Positions 52,135 through 60,958 of a DNA stretch of 64,000 nucleotides are shown in pieces. The stretch covers positions 1 to 64,000 of the forward strand of contig NZ_JAKZAK010000002.1 in NCBI RefSeq assembly GCF_023156385.1, written 5' to 3'. The translations under genes and the position numbers were made by a program. Below the pieces are notes generated by a model. That model was not told the DNA's origin, searched no databases, and saw only the letters and a list, made by a program, of their open reading frames with translations. The stretch is from Marinobacter xestospongiae. GTDB taxonomy: Bacteria > Pseudomonadota > Gammaproteobacteria > Pseudomonadales > Oleiphilaceae. The first letter of the stretch is position 1. Every line of letters begins with the position of its first letter.

Positions 52135-52416
52135 ATGCTGAAGGTAAACGAATATTTTGACGGCAAGGCAAAGTCCATCTCGTTCGAAACCCCGACCCTG
52201 CCGGCCACTGTCGGTGTGATCAGCCCGGGTGAGTATGAGTTCGGCACCTCCAAGAAGGAAACCATGACCGTCATCAGTGGCGCCCTGACGGTGATGCTGC
52301 CGGGCATGAGCGAGTGGATGACCTACGGCGCCGGCGAAGCCTTCGAAGTCGCTGGCCAGGCCAGCTTCAAGGCCAAGACCGACATCGATACCGCCTACCT
52401 CTGCACCTACGAGTAA
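52135..52416 (+). CDS. ppnP: Pyrimidine/purine nucleoside phosphorylase
   Basis: A 93-residue cupin-like protein of the PpnP (DUF1255) family. It starts MLKVNEYFDGKAKSISFE, has TVGVISPGEYEFGTSKKETM in the middle and the cupin-like GAGEAFEVAGQASFKAK. It cleaves several nucleosides with phosphate to give ribose-1-phosphate and a free base. The length equals E. coli PpnP (94). AAGGAG sits 7 nt before the ATG; the longer frame from 52093 is rejected. Monocistronic. Confidence 0.95.
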   Translation: MLKVNEYFDGKAKSISFETPTLPATVGVISPGEYEFGTSKKETMTVISGALTVMLPGMSEWMTYGAGEAFEVAGQASFKAKTDIDTAYLCTYE

Positions 52417-52672
52417 GCGCACAACATACCAGCTTGCCGCCGGGCCCATCAGGCCATTGCCTGCCTGGCGGCCACTTCCCCAAGACCGTTCGCGCCTCGA
52501 TGCGGACGGCCACCGACCGCCATTTATCCTTCCCGCCCGCTCCCTGCAAGTCCATTACGTAACAAAGCGTTATCTTTCTCCACCGCCATCTTTCCTGAGA
52601 CTGTGATCTGTGTCAGATTTGGACTCCTGGGTAACCTCACAAAACCGACAAGAAACCTGGAGATAGGATTGC

Positions 52673-54316
52673 ATGGTCAATACCAAGATACTGCCCGCGG
52701 CTGACAACGCCTACCAGTACCCTCTGCTGATCAAGCAGCTGTTGCTGTCCGGTCCGCGTTACGCGCCGGATCAGGAGATCGTCTATGCCAACCGCAGCAA
52801 GTACACCTACACCGACCTGCTGGAACGGGTACACCGTCTTGCCCACGCCCTGACCGAGGCCGGCATCAAGGCCGGCGACACCGTGGCGGTTCTGGACTGG
52901 GACACCCCCCGCTACCTGGAGTGCTTCTTCGCCATCCCGATGATTGGCGCGATCCTCCACACCGTCAACGTGCGTCTGTCTCCGGAGCAGATCCTCTACA
53001 CCATGAATCACGCCGAAGACGACCTGGTGCTGGTGCATGACGACTTCCTGCCGATTGTGGAAGGCATTCGTGACCAGGTGGAAACCGTACGCGGCTATAT
53101 CCAGCTGACCGACAACAATCAGCCCGCGGCCACCCAACTGGACACCCTGGGTGAATATGAGTCACTGCTGGCTGGATGTGACAGCCATTACGACTTCCCG
53201 GACTTTGACGAGAACAGCGTCGCCACCACCTTCTACACCACCGGCACCACCGGTAATCCCAAGGGGGTGTTCTTCAGCCACCGTCAGCTGGTTCTGCATA
53301 CCCTGGGCATGGCGGCCAACTTCTCCGCCTACGACGAGATGCCGCTGCTGCGCTCGTCTTCGGTCTATATGCCGATCACCCCGATGTTCCACGTCCATGC
53401 CTGGGGTGCCCCTTACGCTGCCACCATGCTGGGGCTGAAGCAGGTCTACCCTGGTCGCTACGAGCCGGAGCTGCTGGTGGAGCTGATCAAGACCCATAAG
53501 GTCACCTTCTCCCATTGTGTGCCCACCATCATGCAGATGATGCTCGCCACCGATTCCATCAAGACCGCCGACCTCAGCAACTGGCACGTGCTGATTGGCG
53601 GCAGCGCGCTTACTGAAAGTCTGTGCCGCACCGGCGCCAGCATGGGCATTCGCATGTACACCGGCTACGGCATGTCCGAAACCGGGCCACTGTTGACCGC
53701 CACCCATCTGACGCCGGAAGACTTGGAGCTGCCGCTGGAGCAGCAGGCATCGAAGCGGGTCAAAACCGGGGTGCCTGTGCCTCTGGTGGACATCCAGGTA
53801 GTGGACCCGGAAGGCAAGCCACTGCCCCACGACGGCACCAGCAAAGGCGAGGTCGTGGCCCGTGCGCCCTGGCTCACCCAGAGCTACTTCAAGGAACCGG
53901 AGAAAGGCGAAGCGCTGTGGGAAGGCGGCTGGCTGCACACCGGTGACGTAGCCAGCATCGAGCCGGACCATACCCTGGTGATCAAGGATCGTATCAAGGA
54001 TGTGATCAAGACCGGCGGCGAGTGGCTGTCCTCCCTCGATCTGGAGAACCTCATCAGTCAGCACGGTTCCGTGGCCGCCGCAGCCGTGGTCGGTGTTCCC
54101 GACGACAAGTGGGGAGAGCGGCCGCATGCCCTGGTGACGCTCAAACCGGGCGAGGACCTTGGTGTCGAGGACATCCAGGCCCACCTGCAGCAGTTCGTTG
54201 ACGCTGGCGAAATCAACAAGTGGGCGATCCCTGCGTCCATCGACTTTGTTGAAGATATCCCCAAGACCAGCGTGGGCAAGATCAACAAGAAGATGATTCG
54301 CGACCAGTTGGGCTAA
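52673..54316 (+). CDS. Fatty-acid--CoA ligase (AMP-binding, medium-chain type)
   Basis: A 547-residue adenylate-forming enzyme that activates fatty acids to acyl-CoA with ATP. The P-loop-like motif is [17 protein letters not shown] (near residue 190), the linker [13 protein letters not shown] lies near residue 328, and the adenylation hinge is [20 protein letters not shown] with the catalytic Lys in [10 protein letters not shown]. The sequence is closest in feel to AlkK-type medium-chain ligases. The ATG at 52673 has GGAG or AGGA upstream. The 256-nt upstream region has a degenerate CRP-like palindrome (52602-52617). A hotdog-fold gene follows after 116 nt. Confidence 0.9.
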   Translation: MVNTKILPAADNAYQYPLLIKQLLLSGPRYAPDQEIVYANRSKYTYTDLLERVHRLAHALTEAGIKAGDTVAVLDWDTPRYLECFFAIPMIGAILHTVNVRLSPEQILYTMNHAEDDLVLVHDDFLPIVEGIRDQVETVRGYIQLTDNNQPAATQLDTLGEYESLLAGCDSHYDFPDFDENSVATTFYTTGTTGNPKGVFFSHRQLVLHTLGMAANFSAYDEMPLLRSSSVYMPITPMFHVHAWGAPYAATMLGLKQVYPGRYEPELLVELIKTHKVTFSHCVPTIMQMMLATDSIKTADLSNWHVLIGGSALTESLCRTGASMGIRMYTGYGMSETGPLLTATHLTPEDLELPLEQQASKRVKTGVPVPLVDIQVVDPEGKPLPHDGTSKGEVVARAPWLTQSYFKEPEKGEALWEGGWLHTGDVASIEPDHTLVIKDRIKDVIKTGGEWLSSLDLENLISQHGSVAAAAVVGVPDDKWGERPHALVTLKPGEDLGVEDIQAHLQQFVDAGEINKWAIPASIDFVEDIPKTSVGKINKKMIRDQLG

Positions 54317-54322
54317 GCCCTT

Positions 54323-54350
54323 GGCGGGGCCTCCAGTGAGAGGCCCCGCC
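54323..54350 (+). terminator. Hairpin after the acyl-CoA ligase gene
   Basis: GGCGGGGCCT (54323-54332), 8-nt loop, AGGCCCCGCC (54341-54350). A perfect 10-bp GC stem 7 nt after the stop. No T-run follows, so it may act as a weak terminator or as an mRNA 3' end. Confidence 0.6.
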
Positions 54351-54432
54351 TACTCATGTCGACGTCCCCTCACACCGCGCTTTGCCGTTATAATTCCGCT
54401 CCCTTCAGGCAACAACAAACAGGAGCCGCGTT

Positions 54433-54915
54433 ATGATGTCGCGTCTGCGCAAGTGGATCAGCAGCCCGGATGGCATCCGCAAGATCATCAACGTTTACGG
54501 GCCATACCTCGGCGCCGGCGTTAAAGTGACCCACATTGCCCCGGACTACCGCAGCGCCAGTGTGGAAATGACCCTCCGCTGGTACAACACCAACTACGTT
54601 GGCACTCACTTCGGCGGTTCGCTCTACAGCATGGTAGATCCGATGTACATGCTGTTGCTGATGAACCGGCTCGGCAAGGACTACATCGTCTGGGACAAAT
54701 CCGCCAGTATCGAATTCATCAAACCGGGAAGCGGCCGGGTATCCGCCCATTTTGAAGTCACCGACGAACGCCTGGAGGAAATCCGGGGCGCAACCGCCAA
54801 TGGTGACAAGTACCTGCCAGCCTGGGATGTGGACATCGTCAATGACAAGGGTGAGCTGGTCGCACGGGTCAACAAGGTGCTGTATGTGCGCCGCAAACGG
54901 GACAAAGGTCGGTAA
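54433..54915 (+). CDS. DUF4442 hotdog-fold protein (putative thioesterase)
   Basis: A 160-residue protein with the hotdog fold of acyl-CoA thioesterase relatives. NTNYVGTHFGGSLYSMVDPM (near residue 57) is the DUF4442 core, with the His/Gly loop before the central helix; KSASIEFIKPGSGRVSAHFE follows on the strands. Activity on an acyl-CoA is plausible but unproven. AGGAG lies 8 nt before the ATG. It stands downstream of a fatty-acid CoA ligase and could balance acyl-CoA levels, though a hairpin lies between. Confidence 0.85.
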   Translation: MMSRLRKWISSPDGIRKIINVYGPYLGAGVKVTHIAPDYRSASVEMTLRWYNTNYVGTHFGGSLYSMVDPMYMLLLMNRLGKDYIVWDKSASIEFIKPGSGRVSAHFEVTDERLEEIRGATANGDKYLPAWDVDIVNDKGELVARVNKVLYVRRKRDKGR

Positions 54916-54916
54916 C

Positions 54917-54957
54917 CCGGCCTGTAGGGAGCGTCGAATCCGCTCCCTACAGGCCGG
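54917..54957. terminator. Perfect 17-bp inverted repeat holding the dadA stop
   Basis: CCGGCCTGTAGGGAGCG (54917-54933), 7-nt loop, CGCTCCCTACAGGCCGG (54941-54957). It starts 2 nt after the hotdog gene stop and covers the minus-strand dadA stop codon (54947-54949). No T-run. Most probably a bidirectional end structure for the two convergent transcripts. Confidence 0.7.
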
Positions 54958-56200
54958 TGAAGTTGAAATCCACCTCCGGACGCCCGCCCGCGACGATTGC
55001 GGCCAGGGCCGCCGCCGAGCCACAGGAGTGGGTCCAGCCCAGGGTGCCGTGGCCGGTATTCAGGAACAGATTGCCAAAGTGGCTGCGGCCGATGTAGGGC
55101 ACATTGGAGGGGGTTGCAGGACGCAGGCCGGTCCAGAATTCCGCCTGATCCCAGTAGGCCGCCTCGGGCATCAGCTCGGCACAACGGCGCACAATGGCGC
55201 GGCAGCGGGTCATGTTGAGGGTGCGGGTGTAACCGTTCAGCTCGGCGGTGCCTGCAACCCGGATTCGATCTCCCAGACGTGAATACACCAGCTTGTACTC
55301 ATCATCCGTGAGGCTGACCTGGTAGGCCGCCTCCTCGTTCTTCACCGGTACGGTGATCGAATAGCCCTTGGCGGGGTAGATGTTGAGGTGCAGCCCCAGC
55401 TGACGGGCCAGCGGACCACTGAAGCTGCCGAGGCTGAGGACATAGCTGTCGGCACGCAGGGTCTCGTGATGGCCGTGGCGCAGGGTCCGCACGCCAAGCA
55501 CCCGGTCCCGTGCCTTGTCGAAGCCCAGAATCTCGGTATCGAACTGGAACCGCACGCCAGCAGCCTCCGCCATCAACGCCAGTGCCTGGGTGAATTTTCG
55601 GGCATCGCCGGATTCGTCCTCGGCGGTGTAGGTCGCCCCCGCCAGCCGATCACGCGCTGGCGCCAACGCGGGCTCCAACTCGATGGCCCGGTCGACGTCC
55701 ACCACCTGGCGGTCGCACCCCAGCTCGCGCATCTGGCGGGCCGGCTCCAGGGCACTCTCAAACTCTGCCGGGTCGGTGTAAAAGTGCAGAATGCCCCGGG
55801 TCAGGCAGTCGTACTCGATACCGGTCTCATCCCGCAGCGCCTGCAGGCAGGCACGGCTGAAGGTGCCCAGGTTCACCATCTGGCGCAGGTTATGGGCAGC
55901 GCGGGCGCTGGTGCACTGGGCCAGGAATGCCATCGCCCAACGCCACTGTCCCGGGTCCAGGCGGGGCCGGAACAGCAGAGGCGCATCGGCCTGCCCCAGC
56001 CATTTCAGCACTTTCAGCGGCGCCTTGGGGTTGGCCCACGGCTCAGCGTGGCAAACGGAGATCTGGCCACCGTTGGCGTAGCTGGTTTCCAGCGCGGCCC
56101 GGCTCTGACGATCCACCACGGTGACCTCATAGCCGGCCTTGCGCAGGTACCAGGCGGTGGTCACACCGACCACCCCTGCCCCCATGACCAGAATGTGCAT
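54947..56200 (-). CDS. dadA: D-amino acid dehydrogenase
   Basis: A 417-residue flavoprotein that oxidatively deaminates D-amino acids such as D-alanine at the membrane. The FAD-binding motif is MHILVMGAGVVGVTTAWYL (residues 1-19). Family features are VDRQSRAALETSYANGGQIS, SYVLSLGSFSGPLARQLGL, YPAKGYSITVPV and GLRPATPSNVPYIG near the C-terminus, with the closing TGHGTLGWTHSCGSA. The length is close to E. coli DadA (432). GGAGGT lies 4 nt before the ATG at 56200. No dadX (alanine racemase) gene is adjacent, unlike in E. coli. Confidence 0.94.
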   Translation of the reverse strand: MHILVMGAGVVGVTTAWYLRKAGYEVTVVDRQSRAALETSYANGGQISVCHAEPWANPKAPLKVLKWLGQADAPLLFRPRLDPGQWRWAMAFLAQCTSARAAHNLRQMVNLGTFSRACLQALRDETGIEYDCLTRGILHFYTDPAEFESALEPARQMRELGCDRQVVDVDRAIELEPALAPARDRLAGATYTAEDESGDARKFTQALALMAEAAGVRFQFDTEILGFDKARDRVLGVRTLRHGHHETLRADSYVLSLGSFSGPLARQLGLHLNIYPAKGYSITVPVKNEEAAYQVSLTDDEYKLVYSRLGDRIRVAGTAELNGYTRTLNMTRCRAIVRRCAELMPEAAYWDQAEFWTGLRPATPSNVPYIGRSHFGNLFLNTGHGTLGWTHSCGSAAALAAIVAGGRPEVDFNFTGL

Positions 56201-56323
56201 AACCACCTCCGCTGGGCAATTCAAATGGAATATTGGGCATTGTAACGGCTTGCCGTCACCATGACCCGGCGACTTTCGCCGCAGGTCATCATCAGAAAAG
56301 ATCGGGAACAGCGGGAATGGCGG

Positions 56324-56680
56324 TTACCCTCCGGCTTTCTTCACCACCCAGCCCTTGGCCTGAAGCAGCATCACCAGCAGATCCCGCTGGTCTCCCTGAA
56401 CCTCAACCACCCCGTCCCTGACGGTGCCACCGGTACCACACTTGCCCTTGAGCTCCTTGGCCAGGGCTTTGAGTTCTTTCTCTGGCAGGGGGATGCCGGT
56501 AACCAGAGTCACCCCCTTACCCTTGCGGCCCTTGGTCTCCCGCTGCACCCGCACCACGCCATCCCCCTGGGGAGGCGATTTGGCCTTGCAGCGGCATTGC
56601 TCAAGGGGTTCGCGGCATTCCGGACACATGCGGCCCTGGTCTGTGGAATAAACCAGGCCGCCACTGGAATGCTTCTTCAT
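56324..56680 (-). CDS. yciH: YciH/SUI1-family translation factor homologue
   Basis: A 118-residue protein with an N-terminal Cys-rich zinc-ribbon-like part (CPECREPLEQCRC, near residues 19-31) and a C-terminal SUI1/eIF1 domain: RKGKGVTLVTGIPLPEKELK, KCGTGGTVRDGVVEVQGDQ, ending LLQAKGWVVKKAGG. Bacterial YciH can bind the 30S subunit and modulate initiation. AGGAGT precedes the ATG. It lies 26 nt downstream of the DUF4136 gene in the same direction. Confidence 0.93.
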   Translation of the reverse strand: MKKHSSGGLVYSTDQGRMCPECREPLEQCRCKAKSPPQGDGVVRVQRETKGRKGKGVTLVTGIPLPEKELKALAKELKGKCGTGGTVRDGVVEVQGDQRDLLVMLLQAKGWVVKKAGG

Positions 56681-56706
56681 ATCAACTCCTGAATCCTGAA
56701 CCGCCG

Positions 56707-57237
56707 TCAGTGCATCTGCGGCGGGTACTGGTTAAACATCTCCCGGACCACGTCGTCGATCAGCTCGCTGCGATAGTCCGGCGACTGGTCCTCATTGAGG
56801 TAGCGCTTGCTGGCCGCTCGCCAGACGACCTGCTCGTTGCTGCGATCCACCAGCTCCACCACCAGCTTGCCTTCAATCACTTCCCGCGTCGGCGGCGCTG
56901 TGGCAATGCCCCAGCCAAAGGGCCGGTGGCTGAAACCCACGCCATAACTGAAGCCGTAGCTGTCCAACCGCTCCTGTTCGATCACCTGATAGCTGACCAG
57001 CAGATCGGCCTGGTCTTCCGGCTGGCGGCTCAGATTCTTCGCAGCCAGCTCCCGCTCCAGCACCGATTCCACCCGGCGACTGTCGAGGGATTTGAAGCCC
57101 TTCTCTTCCGGATGGCTGGAGAACGCCCAGGACGAGTAGCGATCAAACGCCACCTGGGTATCGTAGTCGGTCACCACCTGACTGGCACAACCAGCCATGG
57201 CCAGGGCGGCAATCACCATTGTTACCGTGCGCATCAT
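56707..57237 (-). CDS. DUF4136-family lipoprotein
   Basis: A 176-residue lipoprotein. The signal MMRTVTMVIAALAMAGC gives the lipobox MAGC (Cys17). The DUF4136 domain follows with DYDTQVAFDRYSSWAF, LLVSYQVIEQERLDSYGFS, and the typical EGKLVVELVDRSNEQVVWRA. It is an envelope protein of unknown role. GGAGGT precedes ATG 57237; a second ATG directly follows. The longer frame has no support. It is followed by yciH. Confidence 0.9.
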   Translation of the reverse strand: MMRTVTMVIAALAMAGCASQVVTDYDTQVAFDRYSSWAFSSHPEEKGFKSLDSRRVESVLERELAAKNLSRQPEDQADLLVSYQVIEQERLDSYGFSYGVGFSHRPFGWGIATAPPTREVIEGKLVVELVDRSNEQVVWRAASKRYLNEDQSPDYRSELIDDVVREMFNQYPPQMH

Positions 57238-57326
57238 GTTAACCTCCCAAGTGGGTTGCGAAACCTCGCCTTCTATCTGGTTGTTTGACCCTACCTGCCG
57301 CCATTGTTCCCGGCCGGTATCCAGGC

Positions 57327-57935
57327 TCAGGCATCGGCCACCGCCATTTGCAGGCCCTGGGCCTCGCAATAGGCCGTCAAGGTCGCAATGGCGTCGGTGG
57401 GCACCCGGACTCTGGCCTCGACGCCGCTGCCATAGATCATGTCGTCAATCAGTGCCTGGTGCTGGTCACACCAGTGCCGCAGCGGCTGTTCATCGGCGAA
57501 TCCCATGGTGATGGTAACGCTCTCCAGGGCCGGCTGAATCACCCGCTCGACCTGGGATAATACGCTCTCTGCCGCGCCCGCATAGGCACGCACCAGACCG
57601 CCAGCTCCCAGTTTGATACCGCCAAAGTAACGGATCACCATCACCAGCACGTCGCCCATATCCTTGTGCTGAATCACGTTCAGGATCGGCTTGCCAGCGG
57701 TGCCCGAGGGTTCACCGTCGTCGTTCATGGCGGCTTCGGCAGCCGACCCGGGACGGCCGATCTGGTAGGCCCAGCAGATGTGGCGGGCATCAGGGTGGTC
57801 CCGGTGAGCCTGATCAAGCCAGCCCCGAACGTCATCCCGGGAGGTCACCGGTGCCACCCGGGCAATGAACCGGCTCTTCTTGATTTCGGTCTCACGTTCC
57901 AGGAAACCGGCAGGTATGGGATAATCCTGTGCCAT
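57327..57935 (-). CDS. yigZ: YigZ/IMPACT-family protein
   Basis: A 202-residue protein with the UPF0029 (Impact) N-terminal domain: REREIKKSRFIA-like ERETEIKKSRFIARV, then GEPSGTAGKPIL (near residue 74), VIRYFGGIKLGAGGLVRAY and a second small domain (DUF1949) with GSGVEARVRVP. The role in bacteria is uncertain; the eukaryotic relative binds Gcn1. The ATG at 57935 with AAGG upstream is preferred over the long upstream frame, which overlaps the next gene. Confidence 0.92.
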   Translation of the reverse strand: MAQDYPIPAGFLERETEIKKSRFIARVAPVTSRDDVRGWLDQAHRDHPDARHICWAYQIGRPGSAAEAAMNDDGEPSGTAGKPILNVIQHKDMGDVLVMVIRYFGGIKLGAGGLVRAYAGAAESVLSQVERVIQPALESVTITMGFADEQPLRHWCDQHQALIDDMIYGSGVEARVRVPTDAIATLTAYCEAQGLQMAVADA

Positions 57936-58010
57936 AACGGATAACGCCTTGTTCTGTCGCTGTCCAGTCAGTAATTTCCCGGTCAGCGGATTTTCAGCCA
58001 GGAGCACACC

Positions 58011-58190
58011 ATGTCCGAAGAGCAAAAGCATACGCCTGGCACTGCCCCGGCGGCAAAGCTGGAAAAAGCCGGCTGCGGCATTCGCTTCGGCGCCGATGAA
58101 CTGCAGGAAGGTATTGATTTTTCGGCTGCGGAGCAACTCAAACCGGCCCCGGATACAACGCCCGAGACCGACAACCAGGATAAAAAGTGA
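58011..58190 (+). CDS. Small protein of unknown function
   Basis: A 59-residue protein just below the length many gene finders accept. It starts MSEEQKHTPGTAPAAKLEKA, then CGIRFGADELQEGIDF, and ends rich in Pro/Thr/Asp. AGGAG lies 7 nt before the ATG, which is a good site, and the gene fits between yigZ (start at 57935) and the end of the kinase gene (58201). No signal peptide. No family recognised; the Cys and Gly-rich centre with acidic ends may be an adaptor-like tail. Confidence 0.65.
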   Translation: MSEEQKHTPGTAPAAKLEKAGCGIRFGADELQEGIDFSAAEQLKPAPDTTPETDNQDKK

Positions 58191-58200
58191 CGGATCGGCG

Positions 58201-59532
58201 CTACAAAGGCTCAACACCGTCGCTGAATAGCGGCAGCTGAATCCGGATTTCCAGCCCGCCCTGTGCCAGATTTTCGGCCGACACCGAGCCGTCGTGCACC
58301 GCAATGATGTCACGGGCAATCGCCAACCCCAAGCCCCAACCCTGACCTGAACGGGCTTGGTCAGTACGGTAGAAGGGCTCGAACAGATGGGCCAGGGCAC
58401 CAGCCTCGACGCCGGGCCCCTGGTCCTGCACCCGGACAGTCATGGATTCCGCGGTGGCGGTGATCAGCACGGACACCACCCCCGAGGGCGGTGTGTGATC
58501 CAAGGCGTTCTGGAGCACATTCTCGAATGCCCGCTGCAGCCAGTCGGCATCGCCAAGGACCAGCATATCCCGTACACCGTCAGCAACATCCAGGTGACAA
58601 TCCACCCGCTGGTGCTCGGCGTAATCCGCTGCATCCCGCAACACAGTCTGCATGACCCGCACCGGCTCAACCGGGGATCGGGGCATTGACCAGCGCTGGT
58701 CCTGAACCTGGTACAGCGACAGTATCTGCGCTGTCATCGCTTCCAGGCGTTCATTCTGACGCCGAATGCTGTCCATCAGCTCAACATCCGCTCCTGCATC
58801 GCAGGCCAGCTCAATCGCCACCCGCTGGCGGCTCAGGGGGGTTCGTAGATCGTGGGAGATATCCCGCAGCAGGTGTTTCTGGCGCTCCAGCAGCTGACGC
58901 AGGCGGTCGGTCATGTCGTTGAACGCGGTCGCCATGGCCCCGACCTCATCCCGGCGTCGGGAGATCCGCTCACTCACCCGAAGGGAGATGTCGCCATCGG
59001 CAATCTGGCGGGCGGTGTGCTCCATGTGCCGTAGTGGCTTGGCCAGGATTCGTGCCAGCCACCAGCAGGCCAGGGTGATGACCACAAAGCCGATTGCCAT
59101 CTGCAGCCAACGGAACCAGCGCGGATCGAGCCAGCCTTCACCACCCTCCCGGGGCCAGGCCACCAGGCGGTAATGCCCCGGCAGGTGCAGTACCACGGGG
59201 CGGTGGCGCAGCCAACCTTCCTTCATCCGTTCGCGGATTTCCGGTGGCAGGCTGTCGCCTCGCTGCCCTCTCTCCAACAGGGCAATGAACAGCGACAGCT
59301 CCCGCCCCTGCTCCCGCAGATAACGGCGGGCAGCCCGCAGGCCCTGTGTCTCACGGATGGTCACTGCCTGCTGGCCCACATCCCGCAGGCCTTTCTCCCG
59401 CTCGATACTGCTGCGCTCCCGCTCCACCAGTTCCCGCGTGGCGAAGTTGGCCGCCAGCACGGTCACCACCATGGCCAGCCAGATCAACAGGAAGATGCGC
59501 CAGAACAACGGAAATCCCCGCGGCCCGATCAT
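58201..59532 (-). CDS. cpxA: Sensor histidine kinase, CpxA-like
   Basis: A 443-residue inner-membrane kinase. Helix 1 is FWRIFLLIWLAMVVTVLAA, helix 2 WLQMAIGFVVITLACWWLA (near residue 145). The periplasmic part between is about 110 residues and lacks a recognisable ligand fold. The HAMP region precedes the dimerisation H-box RDISHDLRTPLSRQRVAIE (phosphorylated His near residue 244). The ATPase has N-box FENVLQNALDHTP and G-boxes DQGPGVE and GWGLGLAIA. With the CpxR-like regulator and a Spy/CpxP-like gene next to it, it likely monitors envelope stress. Overlaps cpxR by 4 nt (ATGA). Confidence 0.88.
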   Translation of the reverse strand: MIGPRGFPLFWRIFLLIWLAMVVTVLAANFATRELVERERSSIEREKGLRDVGQQAVTIRETQGLRAARRYLREQGRELSLFIALLERGQRGDSLPPEIRERMKEGWLRHRPVVLHLPGHYRLVAWPREGGEGWLDPRWFRWLQMAIGFVVITLACWWLARILAKPLRHMEHTARQIADGDISLRVSERISRRRDEVGAMATAFNDMTDRLRQLLERQKHLLRDISHDLRTPLSRQRVAIELACDAGADVELMDSIRRQNERLEAMTAQILSLYQVQDQRWSMPRSPVEPVRVMQTVLRDAADYAEHQRVDCHLDVADGVRDMLVLGDADWLQRAFENVLQNALDHTPPSGVVSVLITATAESMTVRVQDQGPGVEAGALAHLFEPFYRTDQARSGQGWGLGLAIARDIIAVHDGSVSAENLAQGGLEIRIQLPLFSDGVEPL

Positions 59533-60215
59533 GCCGGCACCCGGTAGCTGTAGCCGAGCCCACGCACGGTTTCGATCCGTTTGCCACCCTGGTCAGACAG
59601 TTTGCGGCGCAGGTTGCTGATGTGCATATCCAGCGTACGGTCATGGGGCGACAGCCGTCGACCCAGGGCCCACTGCATCAGGTCGGTCTTGCGCACCACA
59701 CTGCCGGCATGGGCCAGCAGTACCTGCAGGATTTCGTATTCGGTGGCGGTCAGGTCCAGCACCTGGTCGTTGAGCAGGATACGGCGCTGGTCCGGCTCCA
59801 GTCGCACGTCACCATAGTGACGCACAGCATCCGCCTCCGCTTTCTGATCCCAGCTGATGCGGCGCAACAAGGCCTGCAGCCGGGCCACCAGCTCCCGGGG
59901 ATTACAGGGTTTGGGAATGTAGTCATCGGCACCGACCTCAAAACCGACGATGCGATCGGTCTCGTCACCGCGCGCGGTCAGCAGGATCACTGGCAGGTGT
60001 GTACGACTGCGCAGACGACGCAGCACTTCCAGGCCGTTGAGATCCGGCAGCATGATGTCCAGCACCACCACATCGCAGTAGTGTTCCGCCGCCAGCGCCA
60101 GGCCATCCTCACCGTTGGCGGCCTCCCGCACGGTAAAACCCTGGCTGTCGAGATAGCGGGCCAGGAGCTGGCGCAGCTCGTCGTCATCCTCTATCAGCAA
60201 TACCCGGTTCTGCAC
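59529..60215 (-). CDS. cpxR: Response regulator, CpxR-like (OmpR family)
   Basis: A 228-residue two-domain regulator. The receiver has the acidic pocket EDDDE, the phosphorylated Asp in VVVLDIMLPD, the T of LLTARG and the Lys in DDYIPKPCNPREL. The DNA-binding winged helix has DLTATEYEILQVLLAHAG and RTLDMHISNLRRKL. The wording GADDYIPKP-N-RELVAR and RLSPHDRTLDMHISNL follows CpxR closely. The start is GTG at 60215, with AGGAGG 7 nt upstream; the longer frame is rejected. It is divergent from a Spy/CpxP-like gene, as in the Cpx system. Confidence 0.9.
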   Translation of the reverse strand: MQNRVLLIEDDDELRQLLARYLDSQGFTVREAANGEDGLALAAEHYCDVVVLDIMLPDLNGLEVLRRLRSRTHLPVILLTARGDETDRIVGFEVGADDYIPKPCNPRELVARLQALLRRISWDQKAEADAVRHYGDVRLEPDQRRILLNDQVLDLTATEYEILQVLLAHAGSVVRKTDLMQWALGRRLSPHDRTLDMHISNLRRKLSDQGGKRIETVRGLGYSYRVPA

Positions 60216-60286
60216 CCTGCCACCTCCTGCGTCGTTGCGGCTCAATATACCATGGCGCCCAATCGCACTCTGACGCCGGACCGGGC

Positions 60287-60302
60287 TTTGCACAACCTTT
60301 AC
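60287..60302. promoter_or_regulatory. Candidate CpxR box between cpxR and the Spy/CpxP-like gene
   Basis: TTTGCACAACCTTTAC reads on the minus strand as GTAAA-N6-GCAAA, one mismatch from the CpxR consensus GTAAA-N(4-8)-GTAAA. It lies between the divergent cpxR and Spy/CpxP-like genes, 72 nt from the former and 102 nt from the latter. The match is short and needs support from homologous intergenic regions. Confidence 0.5.
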
Positions 60303-60403
60303 ACCCTGCTGACGGCAGCTGACACCGCCCATCATAAACTGGCAGCGTACATTCACCGGCCCGCCAGCAATGCGGGCAAGCACGATACTCAAGGAGTGCG
60401 ACC

Positions 60404-60808
60404 ATGCCATTGACCACACCCCATACCACCGGCACCCGCCGTCCCACCGGCCCATCCCGGCGCTGGCTGCTGCCTGCCCTGTGCTCCGCTGCACTGCTGG
60501 CCAGCCCCATGGCGTTCGCCGGCCACCATGGCCCTCACGGCGATCACTCTCGTGGCAAACCCTCTGCCGAAATATGTGAACGCTTCCAGGACGGACGGGA
60601 AGGACGTCATCAGCAACGATGGCAGCAACACCAGGAACGCATGAACGAACGCCATGCCGAGATGGCCGAGCGCCTGGAACTCACACCAGCACAACGGCAA
60701 ACCTGGGATACCATCCGCGATGAACAGCAAGCCAAGTGGCAGGAACGTATGGCTGAGCGACAGGACCGCATGCGGGAACGCTGCCAAGAGGCCTCGGACG
60801 AGCAGTAA
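60404..60808 (+). CDS. Spy/CpxP-family periplasmic protein
   Basis: A 134-residue exported protein. The signal is RRWLLPALCSAALLASPMAF, with cleavage near AFAGHH. The mature protein is His/Gln/Arg/Glu-rich and helical, with MAERLELTPAQRQTWDTIRD, where LTPAQ is the first of the LTxxQ motifs of Spy/CpxP, and a single further Cys. Family members are chaperones for misfolded envelope proteins or repress CpxA. AAGGAG sits 8 nt before the ATG. It is divergent from cpxRA and therefore likely under its control. Confidence 0.87.
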   Translation: MPLTTPHTTGTRRPTGPSRRWLLPALCSAALLASPMAFAGHHGPHGDHSRGKPSAEICERFQDGREGRHQQRWQQHQERMNERHAEMAERLELTPAQRQTWDTIRDEQQAKWQERMAERQDRMRERCQEASDEQ

Positions 60809-60958
60809 CCCGCTGGCGCCAGCTTGAGGGCCTGGCGTCAAACGATAGGCGCAGCATCAAGAGCTAACGCCAACAGCCAACACCAAGAGAGCAAGGGGGT
60901 TCGCTTACCGGCCGCTTGGCGGTAAGGTGTCGATGTTCCCCGGCCAGTAGCGGACCCC

